From contig NZ_BOMY01000033.1 of assembly GCF_016862435.1 (NCBI RefSeq), positions 372,001 through 436,000 of the forward strand: a stretch of DNA of 64,000 nt, read 5' to 3'. Shown one piece after another: positions 48,641 through 58,140 of the stretch. Position 1 is the stretch's first letter; each line of letters begins with the position of its first letter. This stretch comes from Paractinoplanes tereljensis. GTDB lineage: Bacteria > Actinomycetota > Actinomycetes > Mycobacteriales > Micromonosporaceae. The notes below the pieces were generated by a model, which was not told the DNA's origin, did no database searches, and worked only from the letters and a program-made list of their open reading frames with translations. The position numbers were made by a program, and so were the translations under genes.

Positions 48641-51600
48641 TCAGCCGTCGACCGCGCGCAGCCGCTGGTGGATGCGCAGGGTGACGTGGAGCTCCGCGAC
48701 CGGCGGTTCGCCCGCGTCGAGCAGGACGATGTTGCCAGTGATGAGTCGTACGCCCGGGTGGTCGGGACCGAACTTGGCGAACGCGATCCGCTCGGCCTCT
48801 GCGAACTCCCGGCGGGCCTCGTCGTGCCGGCCGAGAGCGTGGATCGCCAGGCCCAGATTGTTGCGGTAGACGGCCATACGATGATGGTCACTTCCGTACT
48901 TCGGTTCGGTGTCGTCGATGGCGGTCCTCTGCTCCGACGCGGCCGCTCGCGGCTGCCCCAGCCGGAGCAACGTGTTGCCGAAGGCGCTCCGGACGGCGGC
49001 CGTGCGAGGATGGTCGGGGCCGAACGTCCGCTCACAGGTCCGCAGTGCTTCTCCGAGTGTGTCGAGGGCCTCCTCCGCTCGGTTCGACATGTACAGCGCC
49101 GGTCCTAGGTTGTTCTGGATCACGAGGATCCAGGTGCCGGTCCGGGGCCCGGGCTCGCGGATCACACCTAGCGCACGCCGGTGCCACTGCTCGCTCGCCT
49201 CGCCTCGGCCCTCGGCGAGCAGCAGAGCCCCGATGTTCGTGTAGAGGACGGCGGACGAGGCGTGGTCGGCCAGGCCGAGCGCCTCCACGACCGTCAGGGC
49301 CTCTTCGAAGGCGTCGTGCGCGCCCGCGTGGTCGCCCAGATCGTGCCGGACCGCCCCGAGGTTCACGAAGATCGGCAGTGCCTGGGGGATCCGGCGCGCG
49401 CCATACGCCGTGCACGTGGCGTCCAGAGCGGATTCGAGTTGCCGCACCGCGTCCTCGAAGAATCCCCGGTACTGCAGGACGCCGGCCAGGTCGTTGCGGC
49501 GCGGCGGAACCCGGACGTCGTTCTCACCGAACCTCCGGCCGGTGATGGCGAGGGCCTTCTCGTATTGGACCTGCGCGTCCGGCATCCGGCCGAGGTCCTG
49601 CAGCGTGCGGCCGAGGTTGCTGCAGATGGCCGCAATCACCGGCGAGTCGGACGGGTAGCCCCCACTAGCGTCGGCCAGGGCTCGCTCAAGTTCCTCCTCG
49701 GCGGGCCGGAGTTTGCCCGTCTCCTGCAGGTAGCGGCCGTAGCGGCTGCGAATCGTGGCAGTCTTGGCAGGCGCGACCCCGCTCGACTCGGCCTCGCGCA
49801 GGGCGTCCAGGAGCTGCTCGACGGCACCGGGCGATGCCTGATCGTGGAGAACGCCGCCGAGCTTGCTCCGCAGCCGTGCCTCCTGCAGTGCCCGGTCCGG
49901 CCCTGGCGGAAGGTATTCGATCAGGGTCAGGGCGCGACGCAGAGCACCGTCCGCGTCGGCCAGACGCCCGACGCGGTGGAGGTACACCCCGGCTAGATCG
50001 AAGAGGCGGACGAAGATGGGCACCTCGATTCCGCTCGCGGCGTCGGTGTCGAGCAGAAGCTTGAGATGGTCGACCAGGCCGCGTACGTGGGGCACGAGGC
50101 GATCCGCCTGGTTCCGGCTGTCGATCCGTAGGTCGTCGGTGGGTGCGATGGTGATGATCCACGCCGCGATGGCGTTGATCCACGTCACCTGTTCCTCGTT
50201 GCTGAGCCGCTCTCGCGCGTACGACTGCACGAGCCGGTGGATACGCATGCCGCGGTTCGCCGCCGAGACGATCGAGTAGCGGGAAAGCACCCCGACGGCG
50301 TCGTCGAATCGCAGGCGCACGCTCAGATCTCGGCGCAGCTCGCGGGGCATCTTGCCAATGTGCCGGGCCAGCAGGTCCCGGGGCAGGTCATCCGGGTAGA
50401 GGAACGAGCAGAGCGTCAGCAGCGCGGCGGCCTCGGGGGACTTCCGGATCTCCTCCGTGCTCAGATCCAGCGTCCGGTTCATGTTGTCCTGGTGAAACGC
50501 CGGTCGCCCACGGTCCAGCATCTCCCGCTCGCCGACCTCGGCCAGCAGTTCCAGGTAGTCGGCCGGTTCCAGGCCGGTGTCTTCCATGTACGCGGCAGCC
50601 TGCTCGAGGACCAGCGGGAGGTATCCGAGCCGCCACGCGACCGCACGCCTATCGTCCTCAGCCGCGGCGCTCCCGTCCGGGCCCTGATCGCCGCGCAGCC
50701 TCTTGCCGAGAAAGGCGACCGCCTCGGACTCCCGCATGACCGGTAGCTCGACCGGAGCGGCGACCCGACGCCAACTCGGATTGCGCGAGGAGATCAGGAC
50801 GTGGCCGGACTGCGGCGGCCAGTACTTCTCGATCTGTTCCGGCGAATCGGCGTTGTCGAAGATCAGAAGCCAGCGGCCGCGCTGAGTGAGCGCGTTCCAC
50901 ACGGCGGTCACCGTGTCGTCGACGAAGTTGTGCTGGGTGATCGCCATCTGACTGGCGAGGCCGGTGATCGCGGTCGAGATCGACTCGTTCTGCTCGGCCG
51001 GGATCCACCAGATGATGTCGTACTCGACGGCGAAGCGATACGCGTACTCGATCAGCAGCTGGGTCTTTCCGATGCCGCCGAGCCCGTGAACCGTCTGCGC
51101 GGGTGTCACCACGGCCGGTCCCAGGCGTGCGGAGATCGCGGCATGCAGGCGGTCGATCTCGGCGACACGGCCGGTGAAGTTCGGGTTGCGCGGCGGCAGG
51201 TTCTGGATCGGTGCGGGCCGGCCGGGGAAACGCGGCGGGGGCGCGGCCCCCGGAGGACGGCTATCCCGCATGGACAGGGGCACGATACCGTCGACGATCA
51301 GCGTCCGCGCCAGTTCCTCATCCTGCTCGGCCGCGGCGAGGTCGATGATGCGGTCGAACCGCAGAACCTCGGGCACCGGCGCCGGTTCGACCACGACGGC
51401 GATCACTGGCGACCCATCGGACGTCCGCTGCCGGAGCGCGACCAGCCATTCCCGGCTGGCGTACAGCGAGTTCGCGAAGGCCGGCGACAGTAGCACGACG
51501 ATCGTGCTCGCCTCCCGCACCGATTGTCCGGCCAGGTCGTCGTAGTCCTGATCCGGGCTGAAGTCCCACCACTGCCGGGCGACCGTCATCCCGGCCCGGG

Positions 51601-51688
51601 TGAGCACGGTCCCGACCCAGCCCGCCCACGCCTGATCCTGGCGGATGAAACTGATGAGCAAGTCCGTCTGACGTCGCTCCTCAGCCAT
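48641..51688 (-). CDS. TIR-NB-ARC-TPR STAND protein
   Basis: 1015 residues. TIR domain 7-140 (DLLISFIRQDQAWAGWVGTV, then TIVVLLSPAFANSLYASREW with Glu80 at the catalytic position), NB-ARC 170-450 (FTGRVAEIDRL, P-loop GLGGIGKTQ at Lys208, WLLIFDNADS, LGYLPLVLEQAAAYM), and TPR repeats 560-1000 of kinesin-light-chain type (GPDHPRTAAVRS, GSDHHRMAVYRN). The layout is like immune STAND ATPases where ligand sensing by TPRs triggers a TIR effector. Target and trigger are unknown. A methyltransferase remnant precedes it on the same strand by 16 bases. Confidence 0.9.
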   Translation of the reverse strand: MAEERRQTDLLISFIRQDQAWAGWVGTVLTRAGMTVARQWWDFSPDQDYDDLAGQSVREASTIVVLLSPAFANSLYASREWLVALRQRTSDGSPVIAVVVEPAPVPEVLRFDRIIDLAAAEQDEELARTLIVDGIVPLSMRDSRPPGAAPPPRFPGRPAPIQNLPPRNPNFTGRVAEIDRLHAAISARLGPAVVTPAQTVHGLGGIGKTQLLIEYAYRFAVEYDIIWWIPAEQNESISTAITGLASQMAITQHNFVDDTVTAVWNALTQRGRWLLIFDNADSPEQIEKYWPPQSGHVLISSRNPSWRRVAAPVELPVMRESEAVAFLGKRLRGDQGPDGSAAAEDDRRAVAWRLGYLPLVLEQAAAYMEDTGLEPADYLELLAEVGEREMLDRGRPAFHQDNMNRTLDLSTEEIRKSPEAAALLTLCSFLYPDDLPRDLLARHIGKMPRELRRDLSVRLRFDDAVGVLSRYSIVSAANRGMRIHRLVQSYARERLSNEEQVTWINAIAAWIITIAPTDDLRIDSRNQADRLVPHVRGLVDHLKLLLDTDAASGIEVPIFVRLFDLAGVYLHRVGRLADADGALRRALTLIEYLPPGPDRALQEARLRSKLGGVLHDQASPGAVEQLLDALREAESSGVAPAKTATIRSRYGRYLQETGKLRPAEEELERALADASGGYPSDSPVIAAICSNLGRTLQDLGRMPDAQVQYEKALAITGRRFGENDVRVPPRRNDLAGVLQYRGFFEDAVRQLESALDATCTAYGARRIPQALPIFVNLGAVRHDLGDHAGAHDAFEEALTVVEALGLADHASSAVLYTNIGALLLAEGRGEASEQWHRRALGVIREPGPRTGTWILVIQNNLGPALYMSNRAEEALDTLGEALRTCERTFGPDHPRTAAVRSAFGNTLLRLGQPRAAASEQRTAIDDTEPKYGSDHHRMAVYRNNLGLAIHALGRHDEARREFAEAERIAFAKFGPDHPGVRLITGNIVLLDAGEPPVAELHVTLRIHQRLRAVDG

Positions 51689-51704
51689 GATCGGGGGCCG
51701 CTCG

Positions 51705-52364
51705 CTAGTGGTTCCGCCGGAAGACGATCTGGCGAATGCCCCACACCGCGTCGAGCCGTTGCGAGGAACCGATCAGCCCGCGCAGGTCCGACTCGAGGTC
51801 GGCCAAGCCCTGCGCAGTGAATCGGCCGGTCAGGAATTCGTCGTTCCGCCAGACGGCCAGATTGTTAGTGAACATCGTGGCGACCTGATCGGTACTTGGC
51901 CGAACCTCACGCACCGTGCTCGAAAGGCGAATTGCCGACGAGCCGGCATCGACGGCGTCCAGCGTGGACCCGACCTCGAGCCGATTGCCGTAGTGAGCCA
52001 GATAGGCGACGACGACCTCCTGATATCGGTCCAGAACCGGGTGCCGGGTGCGTACGTACTCGACCTCGTCCAGTAACAGTAGTCCCCGCTCGTGCAACTG
52101 TGTAATCCACAGAGCGACCACATACGCCGGCTCGGTGAGATGGGACAGCAGAAATCGACAGTAGATAAGGTCAGTGGGTGCACCCGGAAGCGGCATCTCG
52201 GTCACATCGTGCTTTGTGAACGACACTGCACCCGCGTACGGTGTCGAGTGCGCAGGAGCGGTATCAGGCATCCGCGAGCTCAGCAACCAGTTGACGGCTG
52301 GGCTGGCGTCAGCACAGAGAGCCACCGAATGCGAGGAGCGATGTTGTTGAGACCGCACTTGCAT
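51705..52364 (-). pseudogene. SAM methyltransferase remnant (N-terminal damage)
   Basis: 219 open codons encode the rear part of a class I methyltransferase: ALCADASPAV (motif I end), HDVTEMPLPG, DLIYCRFLLSHLTEP and LLLLDEVEYVRT. The expected glycine-rich motif I before ADASP is missing in this frame, but a neighbouring frame over the same bases reads LGCKCGLNN. This suggests a frameshift near 52320-52360. Upstream sequence to 52628 has lower GC and no start-to-end family match. It may still produce a short protein. Confidence 0.6.
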
Positions 52365-52628
52365 CCGAGCTTGTACTGTCGCCCAAGCGACAAGGTCATT
52401 ATGAACCTTGAGTGTCGTCCGATCGGTTGATACGGGGCGTTAAGGGAGGCTGGTTAGGGTCTTCCGGGACGATATTGGAGACACAGTCACTGCGATGAGG
52501 CCAACCCGGCGACTTGGAAGCCAAAGCCGGTTTTATGATGATGACCGATGTTTCGAAAGTGGCCCGTTTATACCCCGGAATCCCATTCATGCAAAGATAT
52601 TTATTTGACGCGCCAAGGATTGAATTAT

Positions 52629-53579
52629 ATGCCAACCAGAAAGATCCAACATAAGAATGGAGATCGGGCGGTCACGGCCGTTCGACGAATTTGGGAAGAA
52701 GCTGGTGCCGCAGTCGATGAGATAAAGCATGACTATGGCGAGGACCTTTTGGTGCAGACCTGCCTGGGCGACATAATGGATGCCAGTCGAATCTGGGTCC
52801 AGGTAAAAGGTGTGCAGAGGACGGGTCAAAGCTTCCGTAACGGGCGCGGGTCACGCAATGTAAGGATCAAGCCCGGTCACCTCGGGCGGTGGATCCGCGG
52901 CGTCGATCTCGTAGTTGTGGTGCTATGGGACATCGACAACCAGATGGGATGGTTCACGGAGATACCGAGTATGGAGTTCCAGGTCGAGTTGGCGCGGCAC
53001 GGCGTCTGGAGTGTCGACGCTCAGGCGAGAGCCGAACTCCCGTTCCCCATCGCAGCGAACAATCGATTTGACGTCGCCGTCGCGCACCGATTGAGCTGGC
53101 ATGCCCGGCTCGACAATTATGCCACGCACGTTCGGGTTCTCGAAAGTTTAGTATCGCACATCGAACGCAATAATGAACTAGCAGATCTTAGCCGACAAAT
53201 CATCGAAGTCGAGCCGTACAAATTAACTAGCATCTACCTTGCTGTCAACGCAATGCTTGATCTGGGCATCCTGGAGAAAAGTCCAGGTTCTCCGGCCGCA
53301 GTGAGTTCCGCCTTCCAAGAGCGCCTTGAAACAGATCTGGCGGACTGCCTCGAGATACCAATGCCAGACGTTCTTCCGGAGGGCTCCACCCCCCAGGCGC
53401 TCCGGCATTTTCGTGCGATCGGAATGGCCTGCATCCGGCAGGCTCAGGAAAAGAGTGGCACTGCTCTCGACGGCGCCATGGCCATTCAGTTCGGAAACAT
53501 CGTTCATGGGCTGCTTCTCGACGAATCGAGCGGTTTGTGTGATGTCTGCGATTGTGTGTCCGAGGCTGAGATTGCGTGA
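52629..53579 (+). CDS. DUF4365 (PD-(D/E)XK-like) protein, acquired
   Basis: 316 residues. The N-terminal half (IKHDYGEDLLVQTCLGDIMD, then ASRIWVQVKGVQ) has the Asp ... (Q)xK spacing of DUF4365 restriction-nuclease-like domains, followed by VVVVLWDIDNQMGWF. The C-terminal half is unrecognised. Codons such as AAT, TTA and AGT are much commoner than in neighbours, and the 5' region (52440-52640) is visibly less GC-rich, indicating horizontal acquisition. ATG 52629 is chosen at the domain start; ATG 52548 is possible. Likely a defence or DNA-processing nuclease, by inference. Confidence 0.72.
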   Translation: MPTRKIQHKNGDRAVTAVRRIWEEAGAAVDEIKHDYGEDLLVQTCLGDIMDASRIWVQVKGVQRTGQSFRNGRGSRNVRIKPGHLGRWIRGVDLVVVVLWDIDNQMGWFTEIPSMEFQVELARHGVWSVDAQARAELPFPIAANNRFDVAVAHRLSWHARLDNYATHVRVLESLVSHIERNNELADLSRQIIEVEPYKLTSIYLAVNAMLDLGILEKSPGSPAAVSSAFQERLETDLADCLEIPMPDVLPEGSTPQALRHFRAIGMACIRQAQEKSGTALDGAMAIQFGNIVHGLLLDESSGLCDVCDCVSEAEIA

Positions 53580-53699
53580 AGGGATACCCCGGGCCGCGGG
53601 GCGACCCATATTCAGGAAAGACCCGGCCTTCCGATGCGTATTCACCAAGATCAGGTGCGCTCTTCAGCCGCGATCCGAGCGCCAGCCCACGTCGACCAG

Positions 53700-56600
53700 T
53701 TACTCATCGTGAGTGATGGACGGAGGTCGGTCGACAGCCCCGCCGTCGCAGTCTTCTGCGCTCGCGGTCGGTGGAGTTGCTTGCGCGGTGATGGTGCGTG
53801 CTGTGATGCCGGGGAAGCTCGGCATGCCGAGTTCGATGGCCGTGGTGTGTCGTTGGCGGGTGATGTCGGTCTGGGCGAGCTTCTCCTTGGCGGCGGCGAG
53901 GCTGATGCGGAGTCCTTCGGCTTCGCCGAGCCAGCCTTCATGTTGGGCTTCGGCGATGCGGGCGGTGAGGTTGTCGCGGATGTCGATCAGGCGTTGCCGC
54001 TGGCCGGGATCAACGCGAAGGAGTGGGCAACGAACGCAGCTGTGCTCGTGAATACAGCTGGTGCCATAGGCTCGGCCGCAGTCGCCGAGGGCGAGCCGGC
54101 GGCGTTCGAAATGGCCGAGAAACTCGTCCCATTCCGCGTCGGTGGGGTGGCGGTATTCTTCGCTGGGGCGCAGGCTGCGGCGGCGGGCGATGAAGGCCCG
54201 ATGCCCGTTGATTGCTTCCTCGGGATAGACGGCTTTATAGCCCATGGTGGTGTTTATGTCCTTGTGCCCCAATAGAAGTTGAGCGATATGGGGCGGCATC
54301 CCGTTCATGATGGCGTCGGTGGTGAAGATTCTCCGGAAGTCGTGGGGTCGCCACTGCAGAGGCTGGCCGGTGGAACTGGTAAGTCCGGTGCGGGAGAGGG
54401 CGTCGCTGATGAGGATGCGGATCCCGGCGATCGGGATCGGCCGGGTCTCCAGGGCGATGGCGCGTTGGAACAGCAGCGGGATCGGCGGGTTCCAGACCTT
54501 TTCGTGGTGGTCGTAGGCGACCACGAGCGGGACGCTGCCGTCCGGGTTGCGGATTCGACAGACGATCGCGGAGAGCATGTCGGCCAGCTCCGGCAAGATG
54601 ACCAGCAGCCGTTCTTCGTCGGTTTTGGACGGCGGGATCTGCAGCAGCGGGATCAGCTCGCCGCTGGCCGGCGTCTGGTAATGGACCAGGCTGTGGTGGG
54701 AGAGTTCGGTGAGTTCCTCAACCCGGATCCCGGTGGTGCGTAGCACCTCGACTGCGGCCCAGGCCCAGAACGCGTTGTCTTCCTCCCGGATCAGGTCGTG
54801 GCGGTGTCCGGTGACCGGTTCTTCGGCCCAGACGCGCGGCGAGTGGCGGTGAAGAACGGCGAGCCGCAACGTGACGCCGTCGACGGTGAAGGTCGCCCCG
54901 GGTTGGGCCGTCCGGGCTGCGGCCAGGCGGGCCGCAGCGGCCTTGCGCTCGCGGTCGACGGCCTCGACGAGGACTGGCAGGACCGGCAACTGGTCGCGGG
55001 TGCGCTGGTCCATGCGGGCCTTGCGACGCGAGTTCATCTTCTTGTGCTGGATATCGGAGGCCCGGATCGGACACGGGACGGCCCACGGCCCCCAGCGGGC
55101 CGGGTCGTCAAGAGCCCACTGGGCGAGATCGAGATAGAAGCTGCGCACCGTGGTCAGGGCATCGGCGGCGGTGCCGCGCTCGACCGTGGTTTCGATGATC
55201 TCGCCGTCCGCGCCGCGGGACCGGACGATCCGGGTGCGGATCCGTTGTTTCCAGGCGGCGGCTGTCTCGGGGCTCAGCCGCAGGGAGTCGATGCCCGGCT
55301 GATGGCGTTCCAGGTCCTTCCAGAACCACAGCACCAACGTGGTGGCCAGTGACGTGAGGGTGCCGTAGTCGATCGCGGGTTGCCGCTCACGCAGGTAGTC
55401 GACCAGCAGGTCCCGCACCGGCCGGCAGGTCACCTGATAGCGGTCGACCAGCTGCTCGACAGGGACCTGGCCGGCGAACACCGGACTGAACATGCGGACG
55501 GTGGGCGGGGCGTCGGCGGGAAAATGCCCGGTTGCGTGCAGCAGTTGATAGAAGACCGGGCTGGACCGGGTTTGTCCGGGCAACACCTCTCTGCTGATCC
55601 TCATCGACTCGAGGCAGTCGCCGATCGTGACGTCGCGAACCGCGCCGCCCTTGGCCGCCATGATCAGCGCGATTTTCTCGATGGCGGGGATCATGGTCGC
55701 GTCGCCGACCGTGTTGAGCAGACGAGCGGCTCGCAGGTCGGCGATGCCCTGTGGGTCACGGACCTTGGCCATTTCGTTCGCGATCCGCAACGGCGACGAG
55801 GTGGCCATGAGCCAGCCCAGCGACGGCCGCAGGTAGTCGCCGCCGATCAGCTGGATCAGGCCCGTGCCGAGGATCTTGCGGACGTAGCCCGGGTGCCGGT
55901 CCAGGAGCCCGGCTGCTGCAAGGTCGGCTGACACTTGGAGCCGCCAATCCCGCTGGCCGTCGCGGCTGGCGCCGGTGGCGTCCCATCGTTGCTGCCAGGT
56001 CTGCCCGGGATAGAGCTCCAGCCAGTCGAGCACCGCCTGCAACGACGCTTTGCGGCGGCGGAACCAGCCGATCTGCCCCTCGACTCCGCCCTTCTCGTGG
56101 GCGCCCTGCAGACCGGGCTGGCAGTAGAACGCGTCGACCGAGAAATGCGATCGGAAAGCGGTCCAGCGGGTCGTTTCGACGCGCTGCCGGGAGAAGCCGA
56201 GGACCTGCGCGACCGCGGCCCGCAGGTTGTCGTAGCGGATCTTCCCGGTCGGGACGCCGCCGAGCACGGTGAAGGCGTGGACGTGGCCTTCCAGGAACGC
56301 CTCGGTCCCGCCGGACGCGAAAATTCGGTGCACGGCCTTGCCGGAGAAGGACAGCCGCAGGGCGAACAGCATGCAGGTCACCGGCTCGCCGCGCAGGTTG
56401 ATGGTGACTTCGCCGAAGTCGACTTCCGCTTCCTCGGCCGGCCGGTGGGTCTGGGGGAAGAACACGTTGACCGGTCCGCGGCCGGCCTCAACGCGGATCT
56501 TCGGTTTGCGGTCGGCGACGTAGCGGCGCACCACCGAATAGGAGACGCCCTGCATGTCGTGCTCGGCGATCAGCCGGTCATAGATCCTGGTCACCGTATG

Positions 56601-56834
56601 CCGTTGCTTGCGCGGCGCGTCCAGATCCGTGCGCAAGATGTCGTCGATGATCGTCTTGTAATCATCCAGCTTCGACGCCCGCGGCGGCATTGCCTTGCGC
56701 GGCGCCGGCCACGCCGACTCCAGAGCGGCGCGGATCGTGCGCCGGCTGACGGCGTATTTGCCGGCCATCGCCCGCACCGACATTCCCGCGCGGGCGTCGC
56801 GGCGGATCGCCGCGAACAGGTCGACCTTCGACAT
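53700..56834 (-). CDS. Chimeric protein: truncated IS21 IstA fused in frame to a large tyrosine recombinase
   Basis: 1044 residues from ATG 56834. The first 261 are the IS21 transposase IstA: helix-turn-helix AGKYAVSRRTIRAALESAWP, catalytic Asp in EAEVDFGEVT, Asp in GKIRYDNLRA and Glu in AHEKGGVEGQIGWFRR. At about 56052 it passes without a stop into a large actinobacterial recombinase (ASLQAVLDWLELYPGQTWQQ onward) whose catalytic residues are intact: Arg in TGIRVEEL, HDFRRIF, LLLGHKDINTTMGY. A His/Cys cluster (CIHEHSCVRCP) near the end may bind zinc. IstA has lost its second half; IstB is absent. Confidence 0.85.
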   Translation of the reverse strand: MSKVDLFAAIRRDARAGMSVRAMAGKYAVSRRTIRAALESAWPAPRKAMPPRASKLDDYKTIIDDILRTDLDAPRKQRHTVTRIYDRLIAEHDMQGVSYSVVRRYVADRKPKIRVEAGRGPVNVFFPQTHRPAEEAEVDFGEVTINLRGEPVTCMLFALRLSFSGKAVHRIFASGGTEAFLEGHVHAFTVLGGVPTGKIRYDNLRAAVAQVLGFSRQRVETTRWTAFRSHFSVDAFYCQPGLQGAHEKGGVEGQIGWFRRRKASLQAVLDWLELYPGQTWQQRWDATGASRDGQRDWRLQVSADLAAAGLLDRHPGYVRKILGTGLIQLIGGDYLRPSLGWLMATSSPLRIANEMAKVRDPQGIADLRAARLLNTVGDATMIPAIEKIALIMAAKGGAVRDVTIGDCLESMRISREVLPGQTRSSPVFYQLLHATGHFPADAPPTVRMFSPVFAGQVPVEQLVDRYQVTCRPVRDLLVDYLRERQPAIDYGTLTSLATTLVLWFWKDLERHQPGIDSLRLSPETAAAWKQRIRTRIVRSRGADGEIIETTVERGTAADALTTVRSFYLDLAQWALDDPARWGPWAVPCPIRASDIQHKKMNSRRKARMDQRTRDQLPVLPVLVEAVDRERKAAAARLAAARTAQPGATFTVDGVTLRLAVLHRHSPRVWAEEPVTGHRHDLIREEDNAFWAWAAVEVLRTTGIRVEELTELSHHSLVHYQTPASGELIPLLQIPPSKTDEERLLVILPELADMLSAIVCRIRNPDGSVPLVVAYDHHEKVWNPPIPLLFQRAIALETRPIPIAGIRILISDALSRTGLTSSTGQPLQWRPHDFRRIFTTDAIMNGMPPHIAQLLLGHKDINTTMGYKAVYPEEAINGHRAFIARRRSLRPSEEYRHPTDAEWDEFLGHFERRRLALGDCGRAYGTSCIHEHSCVRCPLLRVDPGQRQRLIDIRDNLTARIAEAQHEGWLGEAEGLRISLAAAKEKLAQTDITRQRHTTAIELGMPSFPGITARTITAQATPPTASAEDCDGGAVDRPPSITHDE

Positions 56835-56945
56835 CAGCGGCATCGGCGCGCTCCCGTCCAGACCTGCCGATGCTCCCACCTGCCCGGGTGGGTCCGAAAC
56901 TCGTGAACATCGAATCCACCCGATCGAGGTGGGACCCGAAATCGC
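56052..56945 (-). mobile_element. IS21-family remnant (5' part of istA and upstream end)
   Basis: Contains the N-terminal 261 codons of istA and its upstream end, where GTGGGTCCGAAACTC (56888-56902) and the inverted-like GGTGGGACCCGAAAT (56927-56941) suggest multiple terminal binding sites typical of IS21. The right boundary is estimated. The left boundary is the in-frame junction with the recombinase gene. Confidence 0.6.
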
Positions 56946-57135
56946 GACCAAAACGCAGGCCAACCCCCATCTCAAGGGCGACGGGAAGCCCGGCTTTACC
57001 GGGCGACGGTGGCGACGGACGGATGGCGCCATGACGTTCGCAGCGGTCTGCGTCCTGGGAGGCGGGTATCGCGCTCACCCGGCATCGCCGAGCGGGCCGG
57101 CGGCTTCCGCGCCGACCCGCCGAAGCGCCGGCGGG

Positions 57136-57978
57136 TCAGCCGGCAGTGTGGCGGGGTTGGGCCGTCGCGGTGAGGAACTGAGTCTGGATGAGCATTGGTT
57201 GTCCGTCCACCGGGAGCTCGAAGTGGTTGACGGCAGTCACCTCATCGGTGTTGTCGACTTTCCAGCCGGTGCCTTGCAGCAGGGTGAGCCATGCGTCGCG
57301 GGACTTGATGGTGCGCAGCGGGCCGGCACCACCGAACATGACCTCATCGACGGTGTCGACGACGTGCGGGGAGTCCAGCCCGGCGGGGTGGACTTCGGCG
57401 GTGATCGCCAGCGTGCTGCCCGGGGCGGCGCGGCGGGACAGTGCGTCGAGCAGCCGGGCGACGTCATCGGGGTCGAGAAACAGCAGCAGGTGCTCGCCGA
57501 GAAACAGCGACGGCCGACTGGCGTCGTGGTGCGCGCCGGCCAGCAGGTCCGCGGCGTTGTCGGTGTGCAGGTCGGCGGGGATGAGCGAGAGCTTGCTCGT
57601 GTCGGCGCCCATCGCGGCCAGCCGCCGCTGCTTGTCGTTGATGATGTGCGGCAGGTCAAGCTCGAAGTACGTCACCTCGGGGTGCCGGAAGCGCAGGGCG
57701 CGATCGTCGTACCCGGCTCCGACATTGACGATCTGGCGGTGTCCGGTGGCGATGGCATCGAGAACACCCTGATCGAAGTAGGGGGCCCGGGGTGCCAGCA
57801 GATCAAGGGACAGCTTGATATCGCTGGGCTGCCCGTCCGGGTCGTCCGCAGTCATGCCCCGGACCAGCTCGCGCTGGGCCGCGTCGTCGCCATCGGGCGT
57901 GTGCGGACGGGCGAACTCCGCTCGCCCAAGCGCGCAGACCTCGCGGATCATCGTCAGCATCGGATTCTCCTGCATCAT
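57136..57978 (-). CDS. SAM-dependent methyltransferase (LCMT/TCMP type)
   Basis: 280 residues. VNVGAGYDDRALRF is the characteristic motif I of the leucine carboxyl methyltransferase/polyketide O-methyltransferase family, followed by VTYFELDLPHIINDK and SLFLGEHLLLFLDPDD. It methylates a carboxylate or hydroxyl of a small molecule. Start ATG 57978 (57975 also possible). It is divergent from the MarR gene with a palindromic operator between them, so it is likely the MarR target. Confidence 0.88.
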   Translation of the reverse strand: MMQENPMLTMIREVCALGRAEFARPHTPDGDDAAQRELVRGMTADDPDGQPSDIKLSLDLLAPRAPYFDQGVLDAIATGHRQIVNVGAGYDDRALRFRHPEVTYFELDLPHIINDKQRRLAAMGADTSKLSLIPADLHTDNAADLLAGAHHDASRPSLFLGEHLLLFLDPDDVARLLDALSRRAAPGSTLAITAEVHPAGLDSPHVVDTVDEVMFGGAGPLRTIKSRDAWLTLLQGTGWKVDNTDEVTAVNHFELPVDGQPMLIQTQFLTATAQPRHTAG

Positions 57979-58022
57979 GGATTTCCCATCCCTTCGAGGG
58001 TCATGTAGGCGCCTCTGCCACA

Positions 58023-58057
58023 ACACTTAGAAGCCTAAGCCTTAGCTATCTAAGTGT
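58023..58057. promoter_or_regulatory. Nested palindromic operator between methyltransferase and MarR
   Basis: ACACTTAGA (58023-58031) and TCTAAGTGT (58049-58057) are perfect inverted arms. Inside lies a second palindrome CTAAG-C-CTTAG (58035-58045), giving four related TTAG/CTAA half-sites. The AT-rich site stands out in GC-rich DNA and fits a MarR dimer operator. Confidence 0.7.
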
Positions 58058-58140
58058 CAAGACCGGCAATCGGCCCTGTTATGGTCACCGGCAACGTTTG
58101 CCCATGGGGCGATAACGGAGGGAAGGTTAGAGTTCTGAGT

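Noticed and set aside
48412..48684. A 90-codon frame coupled (ATGA) to the acyltransferase stop
   Set aside because: No homology or structured sequence, and its end overlaps the 3' end of the STAND gene. The ATGA may be chance, though it cannot be excluded.
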